This document shows, piece after piece, positions 20,517 through 30,247 of a stretch of 64,000 nt of DNA. A program made the position numbers and the translations under genes. The notes beneath the pieces were generated by a model. That model worked only from the letters and a program-made list of their open reading frames with translations. It searched no databases and had not been told where the DNA came from. Source of the stretch: Arthrobacter sp. Hiyo4 (GTDB lineage: Bacteria > Actinomycetota > Actinomycetes > Actinomycetales > Micrococcaceae); NCBI GenBank assembly GCA_002370555.1, contig AP014718.1:3410001-3474000 (forward strand), read 5' to 3'. Position 1 is the first letter of the stretch. The number at the start of each line of letters is the position of its first letter.

Positions 20517-21710
20517 AGCAGGCCTGCCAGGACGTCCGCGAGTGCGGCAGCACCGGCACCGGCGTCCTCATCCGTGACGTGTTCCTCCGGGGAGTGCGAA
20601 ATTCCGCTGGGGTTCCGGACGAACAGCATGGCCGACGGCACAAACCCGGCCAGCACACCGGCATCATGACCTGCCCCGGTGGCCAGCACGGGCGCGTCCG
20701 GCAGCATCCCGCTGATGCTGCGGGTCAGGCCCGGATCGAAATGCACCGTTCCGCTGTAGGACTCCTCGGTCAGGGTCACCGTGCAGCCTTCCTCCGCTGA
20801 AACCCGCTGGGCCCTCCCATGGATGGCTTCGATCAGCCGGGCCGTGACGGCATCGTCCGGGTGGCGCGCATCCAGCCACATGTCCACCCGGGAGGCGATG
20901 ACGTTGGTGCCGCCCGGCACCGGGATCAGGCGCCCCACCGTGGCGCGCGCATCGGGTTGGCGGGCGGCGGCCTGCCGGATGGCCACGATGATCTGGGCGG
21001 CCGCCACCATCGGATCCGACCGGTCCGCCATCAGAGTGGTCCCGGCGTGGTTGCCCTGGCCACTGATGCTCAGCTTCCAGCGCCCGTGGCCCAGGATGGA
21101 ACTGCCGACGGCGATGGCCGGGCCGCCCGCGCCGAGGCCCTTACCCTGCTCCACATGCAGTTCAACGAAGTCACCGATCCGTGCCAGCGCCTGCGGATCC
21201 GGCCCGATGTGGCGCGGGTCCAGGCCATTGGCGCGGGCGATATCGGCGAAGGTGTTGCCGTCGCCGTCGCGCAGGTTCCGTGCCTTGTCGACGTCGATGG
21301 CTCCGGTCAGAAGGCGGGATCCGAGGCAGGCAACCCCAAAGCGGGAACCCTCCTCTTCCGGGAAGGCGGTAATGGCCAGGGAGCGGCGCGGCTGGACGCC
21401 CCGGGCTTTGAGGAGATCGACGGCGGCCAGCGCAGACGCGACCCCAGGGGACCGTCGAAGGCCCGCCGCCGGGGACGGAGTCAAGGTGACTGCCGGTCAC
21501 CAGGGCACCATCCTGGGGCTTGCCCCACCACGCCCAGATGATGCCGTTCCGGTCGGTCTCGACGTCCAGGCCGCGCTGCGTTGCCTGCTCGATGAACCAG
21601 GACCTCAGGTCGAGTTCCGCCGTCGAGTAGACAGCCCGGGAATAGCCTCCGCGGACCGCATCGCGGCCCACGTCCTTGATGGAATCGAGGAGTTGGTTGA
21701 CGGTTTCCAC
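20513..21710 (-). CDS. M20-family amidohydrolase (allantoate amidohydrolase / N-carbamoylase type; two frameshifts)
   Basis: A zinc peptidase-fold amidohydrolase of about 399 residues. The metal-binding set is visible: TGSHLDSVPGGGAFDGPLGV (His, Asp), TAFPEEEGSRFG (catalytic Glu pair) and FVELHVEQGKGL (His). The dimerisation domain begins GRWKLSISGQGNHAGTTLMA. Two bases lost near 21440-21470 shift the frame; adding them restores PGGGAFDGPLGVASALAAV. Homologues are annotated as allantoate or N-carbamoyl-amino-acid hydrolases. Because it is coupled to hutF and no HutG is in the window, it is a candidate N-formylglutamate deformylase (inference). Confidence 0.85.
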
Positions 21711-21733
21711 ATGAACCTCCGATTGGTACGAAC

Positions 21734-21928
21734 TGCCACCAAGTAAAAGCCACTTTCCACTCTATGGCAAGGCTTGGGGACAACTGCCCGCGAGAGTTAA
21801 CAGGCCTGCAACACGCCAGAAGCGGGACTGCCGCACTGGCGGCGACCACCCTGGATTTTGTGAAGAACGAGTGAAATGTAGGCCCGACCTATTGCCATCG
21901 AATGAAAGTTGGTTTTTACTTAGTGGCA
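21734..21928. promoter_or_regulatory. Divergent hut promoter with inverted operator pair
   Basis: Between the M20 amidohydrolase and the IclR gene, TGCCACCAAGTAAAA (21734-21748) and TTTTACTTAGTGGCA (21914-21928) are inverse copies matching at 14 of 15 positions. Smaller mirror elements ATGGCAA (21764) and TTGCCAT (21892) lie inside. Paired sites at each edge of a divergent promoter fit control by the adjacent IclR regulator. Inferred from symmetry and position. Confidence 0.55.
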
Positions 21929-21967
21929 AGACATAGTGATTCACACCACTCGAAAGCGGGTAAACCA

Positions 21968-22654
21968 GTGGCTGCAGATTCTTCAACCCGGACGGTGGAA
22001 CGGGCCCTGGCGCTGCTGAGTGCCGTCTGTACAGACGGTGCCATCAGTCTCAGCGACGCGGCCCGGCTGGTTGATCTGTCCGCCAGCACGGCCCTGCGTC
22101 TGCTCCGGACGCTGGAGGCCAGCGGGTTCGTATCACGGGATCCGGACGGGAACTTCAGGCCCGGCGCCAGCGTCATCCAGCTGGGGGCACTGGCACTGGG
22201 CCACGAATCCCTGGTCTCCCTCTGCACGCCGGCCATGAAGGAACTCGTCGCAAAAACCGGTGAGTCCTGCTACCTCAGCATTCCCGGCACTGGCGACACC
22301 GGAATCTACATAGCAATCGTTGAAGGAACCCACTCGATCCGGCATGCCAGCTGGGTCGGCAGAAGCATCCCGCTGGAGGGATCGGCCGCAGGCAAAGTCC
22401 TCACCGGCGGCGAGTCCGAACGCGGCTTCGCAGTCATGCGCAGCGGCGTTGAAGATGACGTGACGGCCGTTGCCGCCCCCGTCATCATGGGCGGCCGGAC
22501 CGTGGCCGCCCTGAGCATCGTGGCACCCAGTTACAGGCTGAACGAGCTGAAGGCAACGAGGATCGGCGAGGACCTGGCGAGGGTGGCCAAAACCATTCTC
22601 ACCACGCCCTCCGAAAACCATGAAAAGCCCCTGGAAAGCATGGATACAAAATGA
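21968..22654 (+). CDS. IclR family transcriptional regulator of the hut cluster
   Basis: A regulator of about 228 residues. The winged HTH spans residues 5-65 (TVERALALLSAV, LSDAARLVDLSASTALRLLR, LEASGFVSRD). The C-terminal effector domain has CTPAMKELVAKTGESCYLSI and GRSIPLEGSAAGKVL. GTG 21968 is preferred to ATG 21902 because it gives the normal IclR N-terminus and leaves the 21914-21928 operator half outside the gene. The next gene overlaps its stop by four bases, so the regulator heads the transporter/hutU operon. Likely effectors are urocanate or a related intermediate (inference). Confidence 0.87.
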   Translation: MAADSSTRTVERALALLSAVCTDGAISLSDAARLVDLSASTALRLLRTLEASGFVSRDPDGNFRPGASVIQLGALALGHESLVSLCTPAMKELVAKTGESCYLSIPGTGDTGIYIAIVEGTHSIRHASWVGRSIPLEGSAAGKVLTGGESERGFAVMRSGVEDDVTAVAAPVIMGGRTVAALSIVAPSYRLNELKATRIGEDLARVAKTILTTPSENHEKPLESMDTK

Positions 22655-23756
22655 TCAGGTTTGAAAGTGTTACCAAGACCTACCCGGACGGGACAGTGGC
22701 CGTGGATGGGCTGGACCTCGAAGCCCCACCGGCAAGCTGACCATCCTTGTGGGCCCGTCAGGCTGCGGCAAGACCACCTCGCTCCGGATGATCAACCGCC
22801 TCATCGAGCCCACTGCCGGAACCATTTACCTTGATGACCAGCCCACCTCCGGGATGGACGCAGCGTTGCTCCGCCGCAGGATCGGCTACGTGATCCAGCA
22901 CGCCGGACTTTTCCCGCACCGCACCATCGTGGACAACGTCGCCACCATGCCGCTGCTCCTGGGCGAGAGCCGGCAGAAAGCCCGCATGATGGCCCTTGAG
23001 CTCATGGAGCGTGTTGGCCTTCCGGCGAACTTCGCCAAGCGCTACCCCTGGCAGCTCTCGGGCGGCCAGCAGCAGCGTGTTGGCGTGGCCCGCGCCTTGG
23101 CATCGGACCCTGCGTTCATGCTTATGGACGAACCCTTCAGCGCTGTTGACCCCGTGGTCCGTGCGCAGCTCCAGGACGAATTCCTCCGTCTGCAGCGTGA
23201 AATCGGCAAGACCATCATCATGGTTACCCACGACATCGACGAAGCCCTCAAGCTGGGGGACCAGGTGGCGGTGATGCGCGTCGGCGGGAAGCTCGCCCAG
23301 ATGGCCACGCCGACGGAGCTGCTTACCTCCCCGGCCGACGAGTTTGTGGCCGACTTCGTGGGACGCGACCGGGGCTACCGTTCCCTCGGCTTCACCAGCG
23401 TGGCCGGAACCGTGACGGTGAGCGAAGAGGCTGTGGTCCAGCTCGGAGACTCCGCCGCGGAGGCACACGCCAGGGCCACCGGCGCGTGGGTCCTGGTGGT
23501 CGACGGCGGACGGAAGCCACTTGGCTGGGCACAGCCCGAGCTGGTCGTCGGCGAGCTCAAGCGGGAGCATCTGAACCTCAGCGGCACGTCCGCAACATCG
23601 GCCGGCACCATGCGCCAGCTGCTTGACGCAGCACTGTCCTCCCCCAGCCGGCGCGGCGTCGTCGTCAATGACTCCGGTGAGCTCATCGGCACGGTCACTG
23701 CGTCCGACATCGTCAAGGCCATCGAAGCCGAACCACACCTGGAGACGGCGCGATGA
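22651..23756 (+). CDS. ABC transporter ATPase with CBS domains, OpuCA/ProV type (one frameshift)
   Basis: An ATPase of about 368 residues. The N-terminus MIRFESVTKTYPDGTVAVDG is in one frame and the rest in another; one C added near 22725 gives LEAPTGKLTILVGPSGCGKT (Walker A). LSGGQQQRVGVARAL is the signature, FMLMDEPFSAVDP Walker B, and VTHDIDEALKLGDQ the switch. Two CBS repeats fill residues 250-365, as in betaine/osmoprotectant importers. Both ends overlap neighbours by four bases. In Sinorhizobium the related HutXWV system carries histidine; the location between the hut regulator and hutU suggests the same here. Confidence 0.88.
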
Positions 23757-24403
23757 ACATTGAATGGCTGGGCCGCCAGTTCGACAATATTGTGTTCCTG
23801 CTCGGCTGGCATGTCCTGCTTGCCGTCACCCCGTTGATCCTCGGCCTGCTGATTGCCCTGCCCCTGGGCTGGTGGGCACACCGCAGCCGCCGGATCTACC
23901 CCCTCCTGGTGGGCATCGCGGGCCTGCTGTACACCGTGCCCTCGCTGGCATTGTTCGTGCTGCTGCCGCTGGTGCTGGGCACCAAGATCCTGGACCCCCT
24001 CAACATCGTGGCCGCGCTGACCATCTACACGGTGGCGCTGCTGGTCCGAGTGGTTGCCGACGCCCTGGATTCCGTTCCTGAGGACACCGCCCAGGCGGCC
24101 AAGGCCATGGGCTACCGCGGCTACCAGAGCCTCCTCAAAGTTGAACTTCCCGTCGGCGTTCCGGTGATCTGCGCCGGTCTCCGCGTCGCAGCGGTCTCCA
24201 ACGTCAGCCTGGTGTCAGTGGCCGCGCTGCTGGGTATCCCCCAGCTCGGTTCCCTCTTTACCCAAGGCTTCCAGCTGCGGTTCTTCACCCCGATCATCGC
24301 CAGCATCATCCTCTGCGTGGTCCTGGCCATGATCCTTGACGGCCTGATCATCCTCCTCAACCGGTGGCTGACACCGTGGACCCCCAAGGTGGTGGCATCA
24401 TGA
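23753..24403 (+). CDS. ABC transporter permease, OpuCB/ProW type
   Basis: A 216-residue inner-membrane permease with about six helices. The EAA-type loop reads DTAQAAKAMGYRGYQSLLKV, giving contact with the ATPase. LLYTVPSLALFVLLPLVLG is typical of the betaine-type permeases. It is intact, and overlaps the ATPase and the second permease by four bases each. It forms a heteromeric channel with the next gene product. Confidence 0.92.
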   Translation: MNIEWLGRQFDNIVFLLGWHVLLAVTPLILGLLIALPLGWWAHRSRRIYPLLVGIAGLLYTVPSLALFVLLPLVLGTKILDPLNIVAALTIYTVALLVRVVADALDSVPEDTAQAAKAMGYRGYQSLLKVELPVGVPVICAGLRVAAVSNVSLVSVAALLGIPQLGSLFTQGFQLRFFTPIIASIILCVVLAMILDGLIILLNRWLTPWTPKVVAS

Positions 24404-25116
24404 CCTACTTGTTCGACCCCGCGCACTGGACCGGCGCCGACGGCATCCCGAACCTGATCGGCGAGCACCTCATTTACTCGCTCATCGCCCTCGCCATCGC
24501 GGCCGTCATCGCAGTTCCGCTCGGCGTCTACATCGGTGTCACCGGCAAGGGCGTCTTCATGATCGCCGGCCTGGCCAATGCCCTCCGCGCCCTGCCGAGC
24601 GTGGGACTGCTGATCCTGCTCGTGCTGCTGATCTCGCCGGCCTTCCCGTCCAAGATGGGATACATCCTGCCGAGCCTCATCGTCCTGGTGCTGCTCGCGG
24701 TGCCGCCCATCCTGACCAACACCTATGCCGGCATCCGCGCAGTGGATGCGGCCGCCGTCGACGCTGCCAAGGGCATGGGCTTCTGCACCATGAAGATCCT
24801 CACGGATGTTCAGCTCCCCTGTTCGCTCCCGCTGGTACTGTCCGGCGTCCGCAGCGCATTGCTGCAGATCATCTCGACGGCGACCATCGCGGCCTACATT
24901 TCGCTCGGTGGCCTCGGCCGCCTGCTGATCGACGGCAAGGCCCAGAACGACTACAACCAGATGGTTGCCGGCGCCGTGCTGGTGGCCCTGATGGCCCTGG
25001 TCTTTGACCAGGTGCTCGCCTTCATCACGCGCCGGATCGTCTCACCAGGACTGACCCGGCGCACCGTCAAATCGGCCGCCGCGGCCGACACCGTGCAAAT
25101 CCCCGTCACGGTCTGA
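24400..25116 (+). CDS. ABC transporter permease, OpuCD/ProW type
   Basis: A 238-residue second permease. ALRALPSVGLLILLVLL and the EAA loop DAAAVDAAKGMGFCTMKILT are clear. The start is set at ATG 24400, overlapping the previous stop by four bases; an open frame 12 codons longer would run into the preceding gene. It is intact. It pairs with the 23753 permease for import of a small zwitterionic or imidazole solute. Confidence 0.92.
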   Translation: MTYLFDPAHWTGADGIPNLIGEHLIYSLIALAIAAVIAVPLGVYIGVTGKGVFMIAGLANALRALPSVGLLILLVLLISPAFPSKMGYILPSLIVLVLLAVPPILTNTYAGIRAVDAAAVDAAKGMGFCTMKILTDVQLPCSLPLVLSGVRSALLQIISTATIAAYISLGGLGRLLIDGKAQNDYNQMVAGAVLVALMALVFDQVLAFITRRIVSPGLTRRTVKSAAAADTVQIPVTV

Positions 25117-25216
25117 ATCACCCGCCCCACGCATCATCCCCTTCGCCGTCCGGCGAAGACCCGCCCCAGCCTGGCCACTGCATACCCTGCGCCAGCCTCC
25201 CCCAGAGAGCATTGAC

Positions 25217-26125
25217 ATGAAAAAGTACCTGACCGGCATCACCCTCGCGGCTGCTGCCGCCCTTGCCCTGACCGCCTGCGGCGGGGATCCCATGAGCAGC
25301 TCCAACACCCAGGCCGCTGCCTCGAGCGACAGCATCATTGTGGGTTCCGCGGACTTCCCGGAAAGCCAGCTCATCGCCAAGATCTACGCCGAAGCCCTCA
25401 AGTCCAAGGGCGTCCAGGTGACCGAAAAGCCCAGTATCGGCAGCCGCGAAGTCACCATCCCGGCCCTCAAGGACGGCTCGATCGACCTCATGCCCGAGTA
25501 CGGCGGAGCCCTCCTGCAGTACCTTGATTCCGCCACCAAGGCAGTCTCCTCCGAAGAGGTTGCCAAGGAACTGGCCACCAAGGTCCCCGCCGGGCTGACC
25601 ATGCTGACGGCGTCCGAAGCCGAAGACAAGGACGTCCTGGCGGTCAAGAAGGAAACGGCCGAGAAGTACAACCTCAAGTCCATCAGCGATCTCCAGCCCG
25701 TGGCCAAGGAGCTCGTCCTGGGTGGGCCGCCGGAGTGGAAGACCCGCCTGAACGGTGTGGCCGGCCTCAAATCGGTCTACAACCTGGAGTTCAAGGAGTT
25801 CTCAGCGCTCGACGCCGGCGGTCCCCTGACGCTGAACGCCCTGCTTTCCGGCCAGGTACAGGTAGCCGACATCTTCAGCACCGACCCTGCTCTGACCGCC
25901 AACAACCTGGTTGCCCTCGAAGACGACAAGAACCTCTTCCTGTCCGAGAACATCGTCCCGGTCATCAACGAAAAGAAGTCCACGGCCACAGTCAAGGAGG
26001 TCCTGGACAAGGTCTCGGCCGCGCTCACCACGGAAGACCTCATCGAGATGAATGGCCGCGTGGCGAAGTTCGAGGACATCGGCCAGATCGCCCAGGACTG
26101 GCTCAAGTCCAAAAACCTGGTCTAG
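25217..26125 (+). CDS. Lipoprotein substrate-binding protein of the hut ABC importer
   Basis: A 302-residue type II periplasmic-binding-like lipoprotein. MKKYLTGITLAAAAALALTA is a signal peptide ending in a lipobox with Cys at about residue 21. The OpuAC fold follows: IIVGSADFPESQLIAKIYAE, then DLMPEYGGALLQYLD and LEDDKNLFLSENIVPVINEK. It is intact, 100 bp after the permeases and 30 bp before hutU. The ligand is not readable; the betaine-binding family also contains histidine binders, and the context favours histidine or urocanate. Confidence 0.9.
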   Translation: MKKYLTGITLAAAAALALTACGGDPMSSSNTQAAASSDSIIVGSADFPESQLIAKIYAEALKSKGVQVTEKPSIGSREVTIPALKDGSIDLMPEYGGALLQYLDSATKAVSSEEVAKELATKVPAGLTMLTASEAEDKDVLAVKKETAEKYNLKSISDLQPVAKELVLGGPPEWKTRLNGVAGLKSVYNLEFKEFSALDAGGPLTLNALLSGQVQVADIFSTDPALTANNLVALEDDKNLFLSENIVPVINEKKSTATVKEVLDKVSAALTTEDLIEMNGRVAKFEDIGQIAQDWLKSKNLV

Positions 26126-26155
26126 GCCGGCCGCAAGATAGTTGGGAGTAATACA

Positions 26156-27850
26156 TTGAAAGCCGATTTCACTACCGGTGCCCGTCCGGTCAAAGCTGCC
26201 CGTGGCACCGAGCTGACCGCCAAGTCCTGGCAGACCGAAGCTCCGCTGCGGATGCTGATGAACAACCTGGATCCCGAGGTCGCGGAGCGCCCGGATGATC
26301 TGGTGGTTTACGGCGGGACCGGCCGGGCGGTCCGGTCCTGGGCGGCGTTCGATGCGATCACCCGCACGCTGGAGACCATGGAGAAGGACGAGACTCTTTT
26401 GGTCCAGTCCGGCAAGCCGGTGGGTGTGTTCCGGACCAACGAGTGGGCGCCGCGGGTGCTGTTGGCGAATTCGAACCTCGTGGGTGACTGGGCGAACTGG
26501 CCCGAGTTCCGCCGCCTTGAGGCTGAGGGCCTGATGATGTACGGGCAGATGACCGCGGGGTCCTGGATCTACATCGGCACCCAGGGGATCCTGCAGGGCA
26601 CCTTCGAGACGTTCGCCGCGATCGCCCGGAAGCTCACCGGCGACCCGGACGGCACCCTCGCCGGGACCCTGACCCTGACCGGCGGGTGCGGGGGCATGGG
26701 CGGGGCCCAACCGCTCGCGGTGACCCTGAACGAGGGCGCCTGCCTGATCGTTGACGTCGACGAGACCCGGCTGCGCCGCCGCGCCGGCAAACGCTACCTT
26801 GACGAGGTCGAAACCGACCTCGACACCGCCATCGCCAAGGTCCTGGCGGCGAAGGAGGAGCGCCGGGGCTGGTCCGTGGGCTACGTCGGGAACGCCGCCG
26901 AGGTTTTCCCCGAGATCCTGCGCCGCCACCGTGCGGGCGAGCTCACGGTCGATATCGTCACGGACCAGACCAGTGCGCATGACCCGCTGTCCTACCTGCC
27001 CGAAGGCATCACCGTGGAGGAGTGGCAGGCAGAGGCTGCCGCGGACCCGGCAGGGTTCACGAAGAAGGCCCAGGCCTCCATGGCCCACCAGGTCCAGGCG
27101 ATGGTGGAGTTCCAGGACGCCGGTGCCGAGGTCTTCGACTACGGCAACTCCATCCGTGACGAGGCCCGCACCGGCGGCTACGACCGTGCGTTCGAGTTCC
27201 CCGGCTTCGTCCCGGCCTACATCCGGCCCCTGTTCTGCGAGGGCCTGGGCCCGTTCCGCTGGGTCGCGCTCTCCGGCGACCCCGAGGACATCGCCGTCAC
27301 CGACGCCGCCATAAAAAACCTCTTCCCGGAGAACAAGCACCTGCACCGCTGGATCGACGCCGCGCAGGAACGTGTCGAGTTCGAAGGGCTGCCGGCCCGG
27401 ATCTGCTGGCTCGGCTACGGCGACCGCGCCAAAGCCGGCCTGCTCTTCAACCAGCTCGTGGCCGACGGCAAAGTCAAGGCCCCGATCGTGATCGGCCGCG
27501 ACCACCTCGATTCCGGCTCCGTCGCCTCCCCGTACCGGGAAACCGAGGCCATGGCCGACGGCTCCGACGCGATCGCGGACTGGCCGCTGCTGAACGCCCT
27601 GCTCAACACCGCCTCCGGCGCCACCTGGGTCTCGATCCACCACGGCGGCGGCGTCGGGATCGGCCGCTCCATCCACGCCGGCCAGGTCTCCGTCGCCGAC
27701 GGCACCGACCTCGCCGCGCAGAAACTCGAACGCCTCCTCACCAACGACCCCGGCATGGGCATCATCCGCCACGCCGACGCCGGCTACCACCGCGCCACCG
27801 ACGTCGCCAAAGAACGCGGCGTCCGCATCCCCATGCAAGAAGGAAGGTAA
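26156..27850 (+). CDS. hutU: Urocanate hydratase
   Basis: Converts urocanate to imidazolone-5-propionate with a tightly bound NAD. The 564-residue protein has [59 protein letters not shown] (NAD-binding glycine-rich loop), [15 protein letters not shown] segment [19 protein letters not shown], and [20 protein letters not shown]. The start is TTG 26156 after GGGAG; no ATG or GTG is placed correctly. It is intact and full length. It is the third-from-last element of the IclR-transporter-hutU-lyase operon. Confidence 0.97.
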   Translation: MKADFTTGARPVKAARGTELTAKSWQTEAPLRMLMNNLDPEVAERPDDLVVYGGTGRAVRSWAAFDAITRTLETMEKDETLLVQSGKPVGVFRTNEWAPRVLLANSNLVGDWANWPEFRRLEAEGLMMYGQMTAGSWIYIGTQGILQGTFETFAAIARKLTGDPDGTLAGTLTLTGGCGGMGGAQPLAVTLNEGACLIVDVDETRLRRRAGKRYLDEVETDLDTAIAKVLAAKEERRGWSVGYVGNAAEVFPEILRRHRAGELTVDIVTDQTSAHDPLSYLPEGITVEEWQAEAAADPAGFTKKAQASMAHQVQAMVEFQDAGAEVFDYGNSIRDEARTGGYDRAFEFPGFVPAYIRPLFCEGLGPFRWVALSGDPEDIAVTDAAIKNLFPENKHLHRWIDAAQERVEFEGLPARICWLGYGDRAKAGLLFNQLVADGKVKAPIVIGRDHLDSGSVASPYRETEAMADGSDAIADWPLLNALLNTASGATWVSIHHGGGVGIGRSIHAGQVSVADGTDLAAQKLERLLTNDPGMGIIRHADAGYHRATDVAKERGVRIPMQEGR

Positions 27851-27853
27851 CCC

Positions 27854-27930
27854 AGGCCCCCACCCCCAACCAGGTAGCAGCAGGTGTCGTTATGGGACGC
27901 GAAAACGACATCTACTGCTACCTAGTTGGG
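27854..27930. repeat. 77-bp intergenic palindromic repeat, copy 1
   Basis: Starts 4 bp after the hutU stop. A 17-base C-rich leader is followed by arms CCCAACCAGGTAGCAG... (27865-27891) and their inverse (27904-27930), pairing at 24 of 27 positions around a 12-base centre. The element matches the copy at 60978-61054 at about 67 of 77 positions. Both lie just after stop codons. It could be a terminator, an mRNA-stabilising stem or a dispersed repeat. Confidence 0.8.
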
Positions 27931-27975
27931 GAGGGCAGGTTCGACAGACTCAACCAACATCGGAAGGGACATTCT

Positions 27976-29442
27976 GTGATCCACATCGACGGTCACGAAC
28001 TGGCTTTGGCGGACATCACCAAGGTGGCTGCCGGGGCACCCGGGTGACGCTGGCGCCGTCGGCCGTTGAACGGATGGCGGCATCCCAGAGGTCGGCGCGG
28101 GCAACCGCCCGTGCCCGGCCCGTTTATGGGCGTTCCACCGGGGTCGGCGCCAACCGCTCCGTCACGCTGGATCCTACGGATACTGGTATGGACCTGCATG
28201 GGCTGAATCTCCTGCGCAGCCATGCGGTGGATGCCGGGCGGGCCCTCGACCGTGAAACTGTGCGGGCGATGCTGGTGATCCGGCTCTCCCAGCTGGCGGC
28301 AGGTGCCTCCGGCATCAATCCGGCCATAGCAGAAGCGCTCGTGGAGATGTTGAACCGTGATGCTCTGCCGGAGGTGCGGGAATTCGGCGGGATCGGGACG
28401 GCCGACCTGCCGGCCTTGGCGGGACCGCACTCACGCTCCTGGGCGAGCGGCCAACCATGGACGGCGGCATCATCCCCGAGGCGCTCGACGGCTGGGGCAC
28501 GGAAGACGCCCTGCCATTTATCAGTTCCAGCGCGCTCAGCATTGCCCAGGCTGTGCTGGGCCAACAGAAACTTGCCATCCTGATGGACAACCTCACGCTG
28601 GTGAGTGCCTTGTCCTTCACCGCAATGTCAGGCAATCCGGAAGCGTTCAGCCCTGAGGTGGCCCGGGCGTCGGATTCGCCTGCCGTGGGGGAAATGGCGA
28701 CAACACTTCACGGGCTGGTGGCCGGGACCGGCGCGGCCGCCCGGATCCAGGATCCGTACTGTCTGCGCACTTTGCCGCAAGTCCTCGGGGCGGTCACGGA
28801 GGAGCTTGCCTCGCTTGAACTGCTCCTGAACCGGCTTGTTGTTGCCGGCCACGAGAACCCGATGGTCTTCGGCTCTGAGACCGACGGGACCAACGGGGTG
28901 GCCCATCACGGCCTCTTCCAGATGACAACCCTTGCCAGGCGGATAGACGCACTGCACTTGGCCATGGGTGCGGCCTGCGCCACCAACCTCCGCCGGATAG
29001 ACCTGCTCTGCGACCCCGCGTTCACGGGTCTCACCCGGTTCCTGGCAGCCGACGATTCCGGCCAATCCGGCGTCATGATGCTCGAATACGTCGCTGCTGC
29101 CGCCGCGGGGCTTCTACGCGCCAACGCCCAGCCGCCAGCCAGCAGACAGTGGTCCTGTCCCTCGGCACCGAGGAAGACGCCAGTTTCGCCAGCCTGGCGG
29201 CGTCCCGGCTGGACTCCACCGCCCAGGCGCTGGCGACCATGACGGCCGTGGAACTGGTGTGTTCAGCGCGGGCACTGCGGATGCAGGGACGGCAACCGTC
29301 CGGGTTCAGCAATCCACTGCTCAGGCGGACCCTCGAATCCGGATTCACACTGCCGGCTGACAGCCAGGACCGCGACCTCCGCCCCGACCTCGATGCGGCG
29401 TTGAAACTCGTCCGGCTGCCGGCCTTGGGACGACACCGGTAA
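27976..29442 (+). CDS. Histidine ammonia-lyase family protein with non-canonical MIO triad (frameshifted)
   Basis: An aromatic amino acid lyase homologue of about 489 residues, starting GTG after GGAAGGG. Family segments are YGRSTGVGANRSVTL, LHGLNLLRSHAVDAGRAL, LALLQKL-type helices, IQDPYCLRTLPQVLGAVTEE and VLSLGTEEDASFASLAA. The MIO-forming site, normally Ala-Ser-Gly in GSVGASGDLAPLA, reads GGIGTADLPALA (Gly-Thr-Ala, codons 28395-28403). Three breaks (about 28045, 28430, 29140) each need one G or C. Position after hutU suggests histidine lyase, but the divergent site leaves activity open; no canonical hutH is in the window. Confidence 0.8.
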
Positions 29443-29564
29443 AACAACACGGAATCTTCCCCGAAAAATTGATCCAACCTTGAGCCAACCCTTGGCAACT
29501 CATGCAGTTGGCGGTCCACGCTGGATTTATCACCACAAGAAATGGCGGGGAAGCAGGAAGATTC

Positions 29565-30215
29565 ATGGGGAAGGAATCAGCTCTGGACGAGGTCGTCACG
29601 GTGGGAGGACTGATCACTGATCACCACCCGCTCGACTTCCACACCTTGGGGCTGGCCGGTTGCATTGACCGGCTGACCGGACCCCTCCGTCAGCAAGGAA
29701 CGGCAGTCCGCTGGGATACTCCGCACTGGGGCATCGAGATCCCGGCGGACTGTGCGTCCCTCCTCTACCAATCGGCCCGCGAAGCGCTGAGCAACGCCTT
29801 CAAGTACTCCGACGCCGCCGAGCTCACCGTCCAGTTGTCCGCCGTTGACCACGGCATCCGTCTTGTAGTGTCCGACGACGGCACGGGCTTTGACTGCGAC
29901 CTCGCGTTAAGCGGCAAGAACCACGGCTACGGGCTGCGGCTGATGTCCGTGGCAGTGCATGAGGCCGGCGGCACCGTCAGCGTCTGTTCGAAGCCGGGGC
30001 AGGGCACCACCGTGACGGTAACCCTCCCCTGGACTGACACGCTTAGTTACCGGGACAGCTTCTCCGGGTCCGGCTCGAGGTCGCCGATGTGGCCTGGGCG
30101 TTCGCGACACAAACAGGATGCCGTCCGGGTCCCTCGATCCCTTCCTTTAGGCCGCGGCCAGAGCTCTGGAAGGGTTCTTGACACCCCGCTCCGGGAGGCG
30201 CTGAATGATGGTTGA
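29565..30215 (+). pseudogene. Sensor histidine kinase, C-terminal fragment
   Basis: A NarX/LiaS-type kinase end without its sensor half. DHHPLDFHTLGLAGCIDRLT follows the dimerisation region; then come the HATPase N-box SAREALSNAFKYSDAAELTV, the G1-box VVSDDGTGFD and the G2 GYGLRLMSVAVHEAGGTVSV. The family normally ends after TVTVTLP; here the frame runs on into a low-complexity tail, indicating another shift near 30030. No input domain and no cognate response regulator are adjacent. It may mark a deletion between the lyase and this gene. Confidence 0.65.
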
Positions 30216-30247
30216 GGCACATTCCATCCACCATAGGAGCGGTTGAG

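Noticed and set aside
25802..27838. A 678-codon open frame antisense to hutU
   Set aside because: hutU on the other strand is full length, conserved and correctly biased; the antisense frame is Gly/Asp/Val-rich shadow sequence typical of high-GC DNA.
30049..30120. Minus-strand tail reading RERPGHIGDLEPDPEKLSR as a gene end
   Set aside because: Protein-like but isolated; upstream sequence on that strand is not coding, so no feature is claimed.
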